A DNA stretch of 64,000 nt from Croceibacterium_B sp963783195 (GCA_963783195.1 CAWAMV010000004.1:1116001-1180000); one strand, 5' to 3'. Shown: positions 26,570 through 35,620, counted from the stretch's first letter. Notes: generated from the sequence alone by a model not told the origin. Numbers and translations: made by a program.

Positions 26570-26755
26570 CGTTTCCATACTCCTGATTTTCCCCGCGAAA
26601 TCTCGCGGCGCACAGGATTTCAACGGCCGGGCGGCCCATCCCGTTCCGTCACTCGGCGGCGGATGAGACGGGCTGCGGGTCCGGCGCGCCAGGCCGGGGC
26701 TACGGCAGGTTTTGCGCTGCCAAAGAACCTCTCGGGGCAGGTCGGGCCGGACAAT

Positions 26756-26782
26756 GGTTGATTCAGTCAACCGGCCGGTTAC
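26756..26782. promoter_or_regulatory. Overlapping inverted repeats before the aldehyde dehydrogenase
   Basis: GGTTG-N7-CAACC overlaps the perfect 12-base palindrome AACCGGCCGGTT (26769-26780), ending 21 bases before the start at 26803. The arms resemble the AAC/GTT arms of the palindromes at 3575 and 7204, but the spacing is 6, not 4. It may be an operator for the operon 26803-30235. Confidence 0.45.
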
Positions 26783-26802
26783 GAAGAGGGAAAGGGAGAG
26801 AC

Positions 26803-28266
26803 ATGAGCGGTACGACAGTTCTCGAGATACGCAATCCCCGCACGGGAGAGCCCGATTATCGCCTGCCGGTATCGGATCGCGCCGAGATCGAAGCCAAGGC
26901 AGCGCGGCTGCGCAACAACCAGCCGGAATGGGAAGCGCTCGGCGTCGAGGGGCGCTGCGCCGTCATGGCGCGCTGGCTGGGCGCGGTTCGTGCGCGAGCG
27001 GCGGAGATCGGCGAGAAGGACGCGGTCGACACCGGCGGGTGTCATACCAGCTACCTGCAGGGCTTCATCACCATGGGCAATATCGGCGGCTGGCTGGAAG
27101 ACGCGCCTAGGGCCTTCGAGGACCTCAAGTGGCGAGGCATGAGCACCTCGATGCCGACGGTCGAGGTCGAAAGCCAGGTGGTCGCCTACCCCGTCGTGGG
27201 GGTCATCAGCCCGTGGAATGCGCCGCTCATGCTGGCGCTGCTCGATGCCGTCCCTGCGCTGTTCGCCGGCAGCGCGGTGCTGATGAAACCGAGCGAAATC
27301 ACCCCGCGCGTCATCGACACCCTGTTCGAAACGGTCCGCCAGGTGCCCGAACTCGCCGCGGTGTTCGACTACGTCACCGGCCCCGGAGATGTCGGCCAGG
27401 CCGTCATCGCCAAGGCGGACACGATCTGTTTCACCGGCTCGGTCCCCACCGGGCGGAAGGTCGCGGTCGCCTGTGCCGAGCGGCTGATCCCGTGTAACCT
27501 CGAACTCGGTGGCAAGGATCCGTGCATCGTGACCGAGAGCGCCGACCTTGATCGCGCGGCCACCGCGGTGCTGCGCGGGGCGGTCTACGCCACGGGCCAG
27601 GTCTGCTATTCGGTCGAACGGGTCTACGTGCAAGAAAGCGTCCATGATGCCTTCGTCGAGAAGCTCGTCGCACAGGCCGAGAAGGTCCGCCTCAACGCCG
27701 ACGATCCGCGCGCCGGGCACATCGGCCCGTTCACCTTCGCCCCGCAGGCCGAAATCGTCACCCGTCACCTGCAGGATGCGACCGACAAGGGGGCGAAAAT
27801 CCTGACCGGAGGCCACGTGGAGAACATCGGCGGCGGCCTCTATCTGCGCCCGACCGTGCTGACCGGCGTGACCCACGACATGCTGATCATGCAGGACGAG
27901 ACCTTCGGCCCGACGATACCGGTCATGGCCTATGCCGATAGCGAAGAGGCCATCCGGCTGGCCAACGATACGCACTTCGGCCTCACCGCCAGCGTGATCG
28001 CGGGCACGGCGGACGAGGCCAAGGCCATCGGCAGGCGCCTCAACGCCGGGGGCATCTTCCTGCAGGATACCTTCCTGACCTTCGCCAAGATGCGCACCTT
28101 CGGATCGGACAGCTTCGGCTGGTCGGGCTACGGCGCGCCGCGTATCGGCCCGGAGAGCCTGCGCCGGTTCCTTCGCCGCAAGAGCCTGCTGACCCAGACC
28201 GGCCCGGTGGCGGACATCCAGGACGACCATCACCTGGGCCAGAAAGCGGGAGCGCCCGGCGCATGA
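26803..28266 (+). CDS. NAD(P)-dependent aldehyde dehydrogenase
   Basis: 487 codons from the ATG at 26803, preceded by GGGAGAG; a longer in-frame extension would run through the operator palindrome. Family motifs are SPWNAPLML, CNLELGGKDP and the catalytic cysteine in ATGQVCYSVERV. It is cytoplasmic. The gene overlaps the following zinc alcohol dehydrogenase by 4 bases (ATGA), which in turn overlaps an esterase gene. The set suggests ester hydrolysis, alcohol oxidation and aldehyde oxidation in series. The substrate is not evident. Confidence 0.9.
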   Translation: MSGTTVLEIRNPRTGEPDYRLPVSDRAEIEAKAARLRNNQPEWEALGVEGRCAVMARWLGAVRARAAEIGEKDAVDTGGCHTSYLQGFITMGNIGGWLEDAPRAFEDLKWRGMSTSMPTVEVESQVVAYPVVGVISPWNAPLMLALLDAVPALFAGSAVLMKPSEITPRVIDTLFETVRQVPELAAVFDYVTGPGDVGQAVIAKADTICFTGSVPTGRKVAVACAERLIPCNLELGGKDPCIVTESADLDRAATAVLRGAVYATGQVCYSVERVYVQESVHDAFVEKLVAQAEKVRLNADDPRAGHIGPFTFAPQAEIVTRHLQDATDKGAKILTGGHVENIGGGLYLRPTVLTGVTHDMLIMQDETFGPTIPVMAYADSEEAIRLANDTHFGLTASVIAGTADEAKAIGRRLNAGGIFLQDTFLTFAKMRTFGSDSFGWSGYGAPRIGPESLRRFLRRKSLLTQTGPVADIQDDHHLGQKAGAPGA

Positions 28267-29366
28267 AGATCACCGCCGCCGTCAGCCGCGATCCCGCCAG
28301 CGCAGCCCCGTCGCTGGAGCGGCTGGAGCTCGAACCGCCGCGGCCCGGCGAAATGCGGATCCGTCTCGTTGCCACGGGCATTTGCCACACCGACCTGCAC
28401 GAGCACCCTGGCCGCCACGCGCCGCACCCGATCGTGCTGGGACACGAGGGCGCCGGCGTGGTCGAGGAACTGGGCGAAGGCGTGACCGGGTTCGCGGTGG
28501 GCGATCACGTCATCCTCTCGGGCAACTCGTGCGGCCAGTGCCCGAGCTGCAAGGCCAACCGCCCGACCTACTGCGACCTCGCCATGCCGCTGTGCTTCGG
28601 CGCGCAGCGGCTCGACGGTTCGACGTCGCTGTCCAATGCCGACGAGACGATTCACTCGCACTTCTTCGGCCAGTCGAGCTTCGCCACCCACTGCGTTGTG
28701 CCGCAACGCACGGCCGTGAAGATGGACAAGGACCTTCCGCTCGAAAAGCTGGGGCCGCTCGGTTGCGGGGTGGTGACCGGGGCCGGCGGCGTCATAGAGG
28801 CGCTCAGGGTCGGCTATGGCGATACCCTTGCCGTGTTCGGTACAGGTGGCGTGGGCCTCAGCGCAGTGATGGCGGCAAAGCTCGTCGGCGCCAAGCGGAT
28901 CGTCGCGGTCGACATCAACCGCGAGCGGCTGGAACTGGCGCGCGAACTCGGCGCAACCGACTGCATCCCCGCCGACGAGGACGGCGTGGCCGAGAAGGTC
29001 CGCGCCGTCACCGGGCGCGGGGTCGACTTCACCTTCAACACCACCACCGTGCCCGAAGTTCATTCGTGGGCGCTGGAGGCGCTGGCGATGAACGGCACGG
29101 CCGGGTTCGTGGCCGCCCCGCGCGGCCAGTGGGCGCCGCAGATGTTCGCCATGCTGGCGGGCGGGCGTCAGTTGCGCGGCATCCTTGGCGGAGATGCGCA
29201 TCCGGGCCTGTTCCTGCCGCAACTGGCGGAATACTGGCGCCAGGGACGCTTCCCGTTCGACCGCCTGCTGACCTTCTATCCCTTCGCCGAAATCGAGCGC
29301 GCCTTTGCCGATGCGCATTCGGGCAAAGCGATCAAACCCGTCCTGCTGATCGGAGATGCCAAATGA
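28263..29366 (+). CDS. Zinc-dependent alcohol dehydrogenase (aryl/benzyl alcohol type)
   Basis: 367 codons. The catalytic zinc site GICHTDLH and GHEGAGVV, the four-cysteine structural zinc loop (CGQCPSCKANRPTYC) and the NAD-binding GTGGVGLSA are all present. The overall layout, with a 50-residue insertion before GCGVVTGAG, is that of class III-like and aryl-alcohol dehydrogenases. It interconverts a primary alcohol and its aldehyde with NAD. It overlaps its neighbours by 4 bases on each side, so the three proteins are probably made in fixed proportion. Confidence 0.9.
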   Translation: MKITAAVSRDPASAAPSLERLELEPPRPGEMRIRLVATGICHTDLHEHPGRHAPHPIVLGHEGAGVVEELGEGVTGFAVGDHVILSGNSCGQCPSCKANRPTYCDLAMPLCFGAQRLDGSTSLSNADETIHSHFFGQSSFATHCVVPQRTAVKMDKDLPLEKLGPLGCGVVTGAGGVIEALRVGYGDTLAVFGTGGVGLSAVMAAKLVGAKRIVAVDINRERLELARELGATDCIPADEDGVAEKVRAVTGRGVDFTFNTTTVPEVHSWALEALAMNGTAGFVAAPRGQWAPQMFAMLAGGRQLRGILGGDAHPGLFLPQLAEYWRQGRFPFDRLLTFYPFAEIERAFADAHSGKAIKPVLLIGDAK

Positions 29367-30235
29367 TGACTCCTCAAGTCCGCGCGAAGCTGGAGGGCTT
29401 CGGCCGCGAGCTTTCACCCGCCCTGATTGGCGGGACGAGCCAGATGTTCGCCCAGATGTTCGAAGGGCTCGACCCGCAGACGGAAGAGGAGGCGGACGTG
29501 GCCTACGGGCCGGACGATCGGCACAAGCTCGACCTCTTCTACGAACAGAACATGGAAGGGGCGCCGGTCTTCGTGTTCGTTCATGGCGGCGGGTTCGTGA
29601 TGGGCGACAAGCGCAGCGACGCCTCGCCGTTCTACCGCAACGTGGGCGACTATGCCGCGCGGATGGGCTGGGTCGGCGTGACCGTCACCTACCGCCTCGC
29701 CCCGGCACACACCTGGCCCAGCGGGCCGGAGGATCTGAAGCTGGTGGTCGAGTGGCTGCGTGAAAACGTGGCCGATTACGGCGGCGACCCCGACCGCATC
29801 GTGCTGGCGGGCCAGAGCGCCGGGGCCGTCCACGTGGCAAGTTACGTCGCCTTTCCCGATCACCACGCAGCACCCGGCGGTGGAATTGCCGGGGCGGTGC
29901 TGATGAGCGGCATCTACGACACCGAGGCGACCGAGCCGAACGACATGCACCGCGCCTACTATGGCACCGACGCGAGCCGCTACGGCGAAGCCAACTGCGT
30001 TCCGGGCCTGCTCTCGACCGAGGTGCCGCTATGCCTGACGGTCAGCGAATTCGACCCCGAGAGTTTCCAGCGCGAGGCGGCGCGTTTCGCCGGCAAGTGG
30101 GGCGAGGCGAAGGGCACGTTCCCCGAACTGCACTTCCTTCCCGGCCACAATCACCTCAGCCCGGCGCAGAGCCTCGGCTCGCCGGTCAAGGACGTGGAGC
30201 ACCTCGTGGCCGACTTCGTGCGGCGCGTGGCCTGA
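29363..30235 (+). CDS. Alpha/beta hydrolase, hormone-sensitive-lipase/BD-FAE-like esterase
   Basis: 290 codons from the ATG at 29363 that overlaps the dehydrogenase stop; a second ATG is at 29366. The oxyanion motif HGGG (about 74-77), the nucleophile GQSAG (Ser152), an acidic SEFDPE and a histidine in PGHNHLSP complete the expected triad. There is no signal peptide. It should hydrolyse a carboxylic ester of modest size, and could release the alcohol used by the preceding dehydrogenase. It could equally be an arylformamidase-like enzyme. Confidence 0.85.
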   Translation: MMTPQVRAKLEGFGRELSPALIGGTSQMFAQMFEGLDPQTEEEADVAYGPDDRHKLDLFYEQNMEGAPVFVFVHGGGFVMGDKRSDASPFYRNVGDYAARMGWVGVTVTYRLAPAHTWPSGPEDLKLVVEWLRENVADYGGDPDRIVLAGQSAGAVHVASYVAFPDHHAAPGGGIAGAVLMSGIYDTEATEPNDMHRAYYGTDASRYGEANCVPGLLSTEVPLCLTVSEFDPESFQREAARFAGKWGEAKGTFPELHFLPGHNHLSPAQSLGSPVKDVEHLVADFVRRVA

Positions 30236-30239
30236 CGGC

Positions 30240-30566
30240 CTAGCCGCCCTCGCTCGCACACTTGATGCACAGCGCCGCCTCCGGCCGGGCTTCGAGACGG
30301 CCGTCGGAAATGTCGGCGCCGCACTTGACGCAGGAGCCGTAGGACCCGTCCTCGATCCGGTCGAGCGCGCGGCGGATCGAGGCGATCTCCTGGGCCACGA
30401 GCGCGCCTTGCGCCTCGAGGGCCTCGTCGTCCTCCATCTGGACCGCACGTTCGGACGAATCCGCATCGGGCGTTTCCGACAGGTCGCGCTCGATCAACTC
30501 CTGCCGCGATTCCAGCTCGGCGAGCTTGGCTTCGAGCCGCTTGCGGGCGTCCGCGCGCTCAGTCAT
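30240..30566 (-). CDS. DksA/TraR family zinc-finger protein
   Basis: 108 codons. The C-terminal zinc finger C-x2-C-x17-C-x2-C (YGSCVKCG ... LCIKC) and the preceding helical region LDRIEDGSYG are typical of DksA/TraR proteins. The N-terminal coiled coil has acidic residues (ERDLSET, MEDDEAL) but is shorter than in full-length DksA. Members bind the RNA polymerase secondary channel with ppGpp. Its start overlaps the last codons of the cleavage oxygenase gene at 30559, so it is translated from the same transcript, which is an unusual partner for a global regulator. Confidence 0.85.
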   Translation of the reverse strand: MTERADARKRLEAKLAELESRQELIERDLSETPDADSSERAVQMEDDEALEAQGALVAQEIASIRRALDRIEDGSYGSCVKCGADISDGRLEARPEAALCIKCASEGG

Positions 30567-31968
30567 GGGCCGGCACCCAGCTGCCGTGGAAGCTCATGGG
30601 CAGGGCGAAGGGCAGCTTGATCGTGGCGATGGCCGGGCGCGAAACGTCGTTGCCGTCGAGGATCAGCAGGTCGGTGCGCTTTTCGATGAAGCGATCCACC
30701 ACGGTGAGGATGTAGCCGTCGCCCTCCGGCGAATCCGCGCTCTTCGGCACGAACACCGGTTCCTGCGCGGCGGCCGCCTCGAGGTCATGGTAGACGATGT
30801 CGCGCGTGTCCCAGTCGATCTGCGCTATTCCCATGCGCGGCGGGTCGCGGAAGGCAAAGTAGCCCACGCGGTTTTTCTCCATCGCGAAGCGGTCGTCGAT
30901 CTTGGGCATGTCGCCATAGGCACCCTGGATCGGCTCGAGCGTCACCGCGTCGGCATCGGGCTTCGACAGGTCGAACGTGATGCGGGTGAGCTGGGTCACC
31001 GTTTCGGGCATTTCCGGAAGGTTACCGTGCTTGTCGCGGAAGAAGCAGAAGCAGTTGCCGGGGCTCGCCGGCGTGTCGACGATGACCTTATCCCCCTCGG
31101 TATAGGCGTTCATGATGTGGCCCATGACGAGACCGGGAATGTCGAACCAGCGCATGTCATCGACCGAACCGGCGCGCGGCATGATCCCCCACTTGCTGGG
31201 CAGGTCGGGATCGTATTGGTAATACTGGTCGCCCGCGCGCAGCCGCTTCTCGTCGGCCACCAACGGCATGATCGGCACGACGACATGTTCGCGGGTCACC
31301 GCGAAATCGTGGCTGAGGCCGGGGTAGGGCGTGTGGAACAGCTCCTCGCGGATCAGCTTGCCGTCCCTGTCGAACACGTGAAGGCTGGCGTCGGTCGTCG
31401 GCTCGCCCCTGGCGAAAACGCCGTACGACCACCACTCGCCGGTCCGGGGGTCGATCTTGGGGTGCGCGGTCAGCGCGCTCGACTGCAGCGCGCCGAAGTC
31501 CGGGATCGGCAACGTGTCAAGCGTTTCGGGATCGAGCCGGTAGGGCCGCGAATCCTCCCGCAGGGCATAGACCTCGCCGCCGAACGCGAAGGCGTTGGTG
31601 TTGCCGGTGTTGTCGCGCTCTGGCAGGTTGGAGACGCTTTCGTCGTCGGTGTACTTGTTGCGGTAGTGTCCATAGAGCCGGCGCCGCGCCGCGCGTTCCG
31701 CCTTCAGCCTCTCGGTCTGGACGTATCGGCTGCGGAAGCTGACGTGGCCGTTTTCGAACCTGAACACCGAAAACATCCCGTCGCCGGCCAGGATGATGTC
31801 GTCCTCCAGGCTGGGATACTGCCGGTCGGCCCCGGTGCGGTAATAGGCGCCTTCCAGCTCGGGCGGGATCTCGCCCCCCACCTCGCATTCGAAAACGTCG
31901 GCTTCGAAGCGCATCGGCGAACGGCTCTGGCCGCCGAAGCTCGCATAGGGGTGAAAAATTTCCGGCAT
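30559..31968 (-). CDS. Carotenoid oxygenase family; second isoeugenol/lignostilbene-type enzyme
   Basis: 469 codons from the ATG at 31968, which has GGGAGAGG upstream and removes an unlikely 24-residue extension. The four iron-ligand histidines are visible at about H169 (LTAHPKIDP), H220 (LSHDF), H284 (MGHIMN) and H461 (SFHGSW). The N-terminal FEADVFECEVGGEIPPELEG resembles isoeugenol monooxygenases and lignostilbene dioxygenases as I recall them. It is a paralogue of the protein at 2051-3538 but clearly diverged. It probably cleaves a C=C bond in a phenylpropanoid or stilbene. It is divergent from a SnoaL-like gene. Confidence 0.9.
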   Translation of the reverse strand: MPEIFHPYASFGGQSRSPMRFEADVFECEVGGEIPPELEGAYYRTGADRQYPSLEDDIILAGDGMFSVFRFENGHVSFRSRYVQTERLKAERAARRRLYGHYRNKYTDDESVSNLPERDNTGNTNAFAFGGEVYALREDSRPYRLDPETLDTLPIPDFGALQSSALTAHPKIDPRTGEWWSYGVFARGEPTTDASLHVFDRDGKLIREELFHTPYPGLSHDFAVTREHVVVPIMPLVADEKRLRAGDQYYQYDPDLPSKWGIMPRAGSVDDMRWFDIPGLVMGHIMNAYTEGDKVIVDTPASPGNCFCFFRDKHGNLPEMPETVTQLTRITFDLSKPDADAVTLEPIQGAYGDMPKIDDRFAMEKNRVGYFAFRDPPRMGIAQIDWDTRDIVYHDLEAAAAQEPVFVPKSADSPEGDGYILTVVDRFIEKRTDLLILDGNDVSRPAIATIKLPFALPMSFHGSWVPAHD

Positions 31969-31985
31969 CGTCCTCTCCCGGTGGA

Positions 31986-32017
31986 TTCGATTGCACTGTT
32001 TGCTAAGGTCAATTGAA
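31986..32017. promoter_or_regulatory. Imperfect dyad in a divergent promoter region
   Basis: TTCGATTG and CAATTGAA (7 of 8 matching as inverted repeats, 16 bases apart) lie between the oxygenase (start 31968) and the SnoaL gene (start 32064). The stretch is AT-richer than its surroundings and probably holds promoters for both genes. It does not match the GTAAC-N4-GTTAC sites. Confidence 0.35.
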
Positions 32018-32063
32018 CAGCGCGCGAGGCCGCTTGGCAAGCGTGCTCTGGAGGGGAGTTGAA

Positions 32064-32618
32064 ATGGCCGAGAATCCGTGGCCCGATGGTGTGCCCAAGG
32101 TCATGCCCGCACAGGACCGGGGCGAGATCGAGGAGCTCTTCGCCCGCTATGCCTGGGGCATCGACCTGGCGGACGAGGAACAGGCCGTCGCCACCTTCGC
32201 GCGCGATGCGGAGTTCGACCACCTGTGGCAGGGCAAGGTGAAGGGCCACGACGCGATTCGCGAGAACCTGCGCAGCCTGTGGTACGACCGGCAGCACTGG
32301 TGGTACGGCCGGCAGCACCTGATGAGCCACTTCATCATGGACCCGATGGAGCAGGGCGCGCGCGTCCGCTGCTTCTTCCAGATCATCCAGTGGAACGCCG
32401 ACTACAACACCAACTTCGTGTTCGGCATCGGCACGCGCGACGACCGGCTGATCAAGGAAGACGGCCGCTGGGTATTCTACAGGCTCAAGGTCAACGCCTG
32501 GACGGCGGTCGACCAGATCCCGTGGAAGGGCGAGCGCACCCTGCCGATGCGCCCGCCGTACAAGAGCCCGCCCGCCGATACGCGGCCGTTTGACGAGCAG
32601 ACGAAGGACGGGTGGTGA
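32064..32618 (+). CDS. SnoaL-like (NTF2-fold) protein
   Basis: 184 codons from the ATG at 32064, with GGAGGGGAG upstream. The helix EIEELFARYAWGIDLADEEQ and the acidic FARDAEFDHLW segment, followed by several aromatic residues (WYDRQHWWYG), match the SnoaL_4 pattern. The protein has no signal peptide. As with the 4174 and 10571 genes it stands beside a gene for an aromatic-oxidising enzyme, here the second cleavage oxygenase, and is probably an isomerase, hydratase or lyase acting on a related intermediate. Confidence 0.75.
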   Translation: MAENPWPDGVPKVMPAQDRGEIEELFARYAWGIDLADEEQAVATFARDAEFDHLWQGKVKGHDAIRENLRSLWYDRQHWWYGRQHLMSHFIMDPMEQGARVRCFFQIIQWNADYNTNFVFGIGTRDDRLIKEDGRWVFYRLKVNAWTAVDQIPWKGERTLPMRPPYKSPPADTRPFDEQTKDGW

Positions 32619-32644
32619 CGACGACAAGTTGAGGGCAGCCGCAA

Positions 32645-32666
32645 GGCCCGCTTGGCGAATCGGGCC
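32645..32666. terminator. Terminator-like hairpin after the SnoaL gene
   Basis: GGCCCG and CGGGCC form a 6-base perfect stem with a 10-base loop, extended by a few more pairs (GCA/TGC). It follows the SnoaL stop by 27 bases. No T run is present. Confidence 0.35.
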
Positions 32667-32694
32667 GTGCGCTGCAAAGTAACGTGAATTGGGA

Positions 32695-32715
32695 GCGAGA
32701 CACACGAAGTCTCGC
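32695..32715 (+). promoter_or_regulatory. 5' untranslated hairpin before the G8 gene
   Basis: GCGAGAC and GTCTCGC form a 7-base perfect stem with a 7-base loop, ending 17 bases before the ATG at 32733 and just ahead of the AGAGGGG ribosome binding site. It could affect mRNA stability or translation, or be a protein-binding dyad. Confidence 0.35.
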
Positions 32716-32732
32716 CAGAGGGGATTACCGTT

Positions 32733-35339
32733 ATGCGCCTGCAGCCTCGCCTGCTTCTTGTTGCCTGTGCCTTTATGTCGAGCGTGCTCGGCATCGGGGC
32801 GGGTGCCAGTGCCCAGGAAGGGCACGATCATGCGGCCGCGAGCGCCGATGCGGCGCCGGCCGGGCCGATGCGCGCGCTGCGCTGGTCGGACCCGGCTGCC
32901 TGGCCGGGCGGCAAGGTTCCGGCGGCAGGCGACGCGGTGACCATCGGGCGCGACATGGACGTGGTGCTCGACGTCGCCCCGCCTGCGCTGCGCAGCCTGA
33001 CGATCGACGGGCGGCTGAGCTTTGCCGACACGCGCGACGTCGCGCTGGAGACCGAGTGGATCTACCTGCGCCGCGGCACGCTGCAGATCGGCAGCGAGGC
33101 GCAGCCCTTCACCCACAAGGCGACGATCACCCTGACCGACAATGTCCCGGACGAGGACATCAACACGATGGGCGACCGCGGCATCCTCAACATGGGCGGG
33201 ACGCTCGAACTGCACGGCGACCGGACCAACACCTGGACCAAGCTGGCAAAGACGGCCGCGGCCGGCAGCAGGGCCATCGAGGTGCTCGACGCGAGCGGCT
33301 GGAAGGCCGGCGACGAGATCGTTCTGGCCTCGACCGACTTCGACCCGCGGCAGGCCGAGCGGCGCCACGTCACGGGCGTCAAGGGCAATGCGCTCACCCT
33401 CGACCGGCCGCTCGAGTACATGCACTTCGGCCAGGTCACCTACGGGGTGGACGAGCGCGGCGAGGTCGGTTTGCTGACGCGCAACGTCAAGGTCCAGGCC
33501 TCCGACGATGCGGCCAAGTCCTACTTCGGCGGGCACATCATGGCGATGGCCGGCGCGACGATGCACGTCTCGGGCGTGGAGCTGAACCGGATGGGCCAGC
33601 ACCTGCACCTGGCGCGCTATCCGATCCACTGGCACATCATCGGCGAAGGCGCGGGCCAGTACATCAGGAACTCGGCGATCCACGACACCTACAGCCGCTG
33701 CGTGACGGTGCACGGGACCAACAACGTGACCGTGCAGAACAACGTGACCTACAACACCGTGGGCCACTGCTTCTTCCTCGAAGACGCGGTCGAACACGGC
33801 AACCAGTTCATCCGCAACCTCGCCATCCAGGTGAAGTGCCACCCCACCCTGCCCTGCGAGCCGACCAATCTCGGGCCGGGCCGCGGCTTTGGCGGACCGA
33901 ACGGGCAGGCTTCCAAGGACATCCTGATCCCGTCGGACAACACCGTCTCGGCCTTCTGGATCACCAATCCCGACAACACCTATCGCGGCAACGTGGCCGC
34001 GGGATCGGACCAGACGGGGTTCTGGTTTGCTTTACCCGAACATCCCACCGGCGCCTTTCTCGACCGCGAAGGCAGCGACAAGATCTGGCCGCGCCGGACC
34101 CCCATGCGCGAGTTCAGCGGCAACACCGCCCATTCCAACTTCGACGGCTTCATGTTCGACCGCGGGCCCAAGCCGGACGGCACGTTCAGCGTCGGTGGCA
34201 GCAACTACCACTTCGCCTTCACCGACCCCGCCGATGTGAACAGCCCGCCCAAGGGATCGCTGTTCGAGAATTTCACCGGCTACAAGAACCGCCACGGCGC
34301 CGTGTGGGGCCGGGGCGAACTGCACACGTTCAAGAACCTGCGCGTGGCCGACAATGCGATCGGCTTCACCCACGCGGCCTCCGCGGTCGGCCGGGCACCA
34401 TTCACCTCGAAGGTCGTGGATTCGATCTTCGTCGGCGAGAGCGACAACGTCGGCAATCCGCGCACCACGGCGGAGATCGCCTACGGCCGCAGCATGCCCA
34501 ACGACATGGCCGACTTCCCGATCCGCGGATACGAGTACTACGACCTGCGGCATGACGTGGAGAACACGACTTTCGTGAACTTCATGCCCAACGCCACGCG
34601 CCAGGCCGGTGCCCTGTCGTACCTCATGTACACCAGCTTCGGCATGAGCACGGAAAACGCCATCGAAGGCGCGAAGTTCGTCAACTCGCAGGCGGTCAGC
34701 TTCCCGCCCGTGGTGCGCAAGTGGGCGTCCGACTTCGGGCGGCAAAACGCGTGGCGCGGCGCGACGATTCACGACCGCGACGGGTCAGTTGGCGGGGTGC
34801 CCGATTCCTACATCGTGCTCGACAACGGCATTGCGTCCGACGAGGACGCCTGCACGCTCCGGCCCGACTGGGGTGCCGCGATCTGCAAGGGCGACTTCGG
34901 CCACTTCAACCTCGGCCCCAACATGGGCTTCGGCAGCGGCCCGATCGAAGAACCGATCATGCTCAGCCGCAACGGCCGGCGGTGGGAATACACCGGCCAG
35001 ACGACGATCCGCAGTGGCGCTGAAGTGCGCGTCGAGACCGGCCGCAAGGATCTTTCGCTTTCGCTGACGGAGATGGACGACGGCTCTGCGGTCGTGTTCG
35101 AACTCCCCGGCTTCTCCACCGCCACCGGCGGTACCGAGCAGTCGAGCCTGGCAGCCTTGCGCGCGGCGAAGCAGACCTCCTGGTTCAAGGACAAGGACAC
35201 GCTCTGGACCAAGCTGGTGGTCGACAACGCGGCCGGCAACACGGTGCGCGTCGGGACTCCCGGTGCAGGCGTGAGCACCGTCGGCACCGGTCCGGGCGGC
35301 GCCTTCTCTGCCGGGGCAAAGCTCGAGGTCGCGCGGTAG
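32733..35339 (+). CDS. G8-domain protein, CEMIP/TMEM2 (hyaluronan-depolymerising) type
   Basis: 868 codons with a signal peptide cut near ASA-QEG. Residues about 45-150 form a G8 domain (RWSDPAAWPGGKVPAAGD, LRSLTIDGRLSFAD, HKATITLTD). A right-handed beta-helix follows. It contains RYPIHWH, SAIHDTYSRCVTVHG and NTVGHCFFLEDAVEHGN, which closely match the equivalent region of animal CEMIP and TMEM2 as I remember them (YPIHFH, FSRCVTVHG, LGHCFFTEDG). Those proteins degrade hyaluronan. A bacterial role on a polysaccharide or glycan is possible, but the substrate is unknown. The protein is exported. A damaged paralogue lies at 36450-39195, after a lipoprotein gene. Confidence 0.85.
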   Translation: MRLQPRLLLVACAFMSSVLGIGAGASAQEGHDHAAASADAAPAGPMRALRWSDPAAWPGGKVPAAGDAVTIGRDMDVVLDVAPPALRSLTIDGRLSFADTRDVALETEWIYLRRGTLQIGSEAQPFTHKATITLTDNVPDEDINTMGDRGILNMGGTLELHGDRTNTWTKLAKTAAAGSRAIEVLDASGWKAGDEIVLASTDFDPRQAERRHVTGVKGNALTLDRPLEYMHFGQVTYGVDERGEVGLLTRNVKVQASDDAAKSYFGGHIMAMAGATMHVSGVELNRMGQHLHLARYPIHWHIIGEGAGQYIRNSAIHDTYSRCVTVHGTNNVTVQNNVTYNTVGHCFFLEDAVEHGNQFIRNLAIQVKCHPTLPCEPTNLGPGRGFGGPNGQASKDILIPSDNTVSAFWITNPDNTYRGNVAAGSDQTGFWFALPEHPTGAFLDREGSDKIWPRRTPMREFSGNTAHSNFDGFMFDRGPKPDGTFSVGGSNYHFAFTDPADVNSPPKGSLFENFTGYKNRHGAVWGRGELHTFKNLRVADNAIGFTHAASAVGRAPFTSKVVDSIFVGESDNVGNPRTTAEIAYGRSMPNDMADFPIRGYEYYDLRHDVENTTFVNFMPNATRQAGALSYLMYTSFGMSTENAIEGAKFVNSQAVSFPPVVRKWASDFGRQNAWRGATIHDRDGSVGGVPDSYIVLDNGIASDEDACTLRPDWGAAICKGDFGHFNLGPNMGFGSGPIEEPIMLSRNGRRWEYTGQTTIRSGAEVRVETGRKDLSLSLTEMDDGSAVVFELPGFSTATGGTEQSSLAALRAAKQTSWFKDKDTLWTKLVVDNAAGNTVRVGTPGAGVSTVGTGPGGAFSAGAKLEVAR

Positions 35340-35360
35340 GGGCGAACCCCGCTTGCCCTC

Positions 35361-35401
35361 TGGCCGATCGAGGCATCTGCCTCCCGACGCTCGCTCGGCC
35401 A
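35361..35401. terminator. Inverted repeat in the 281-base gap after the G8 gene
   Basis: TGGCCGATCGAG and CTCGCTCGGCCA pair at 11 of 12 positions around a 17-base loop, 22 bases after the G8 stop. It is probably a terminator without a T run. In the rest of 35340-35620 I see no gene, only the ribosome binding site (AAAGGAAAG) of the next gene. Confidence 0.45.
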
Positions 35402-35620
35402 GCAACGTCGCGCACTTTTCCCGTACCCGGGCCGGCTGTGCGGATTCGCCAGCTGATGACGGCAGGCGTTGTCTTTGCACCATCGGGTCCATCAGGCCCA
35501 GCGCCAGTGCGTTGAACCCGCTGCGGTTGCAGCGGTTCATGCGGTCTTCTTCGGAACAAGCGCCCCGCGCCGTCCGTTCGACGATCGAGGCATATTCATC
35601 AGACCGAAAGGAAAGCACCC

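Noticed and set aside
26779..28233. A 484-codon minus-strand frame opposite the aldehyde dehydrogenase
   Set aside because: The plus strand has complete catalytic motifs and operon overlaps; the opposite frame is a composition artefact.
30526..32016. A 496-codon plus-strand frame opposite the second cleavage oxygenase
   Set aside because: The minus-strand frame has the four iron-ligand histidines; the plus-strand product is low-complexity V/R/A/D and has no family signature.
31704..33842. A 712-codon open frame on the minus strand across the SnoaL gene and the start of the G8 gene
   Set aside because: It runs opposite two clear genes, lacks recognisable motifs, and is an antisense artefact of codon bias.
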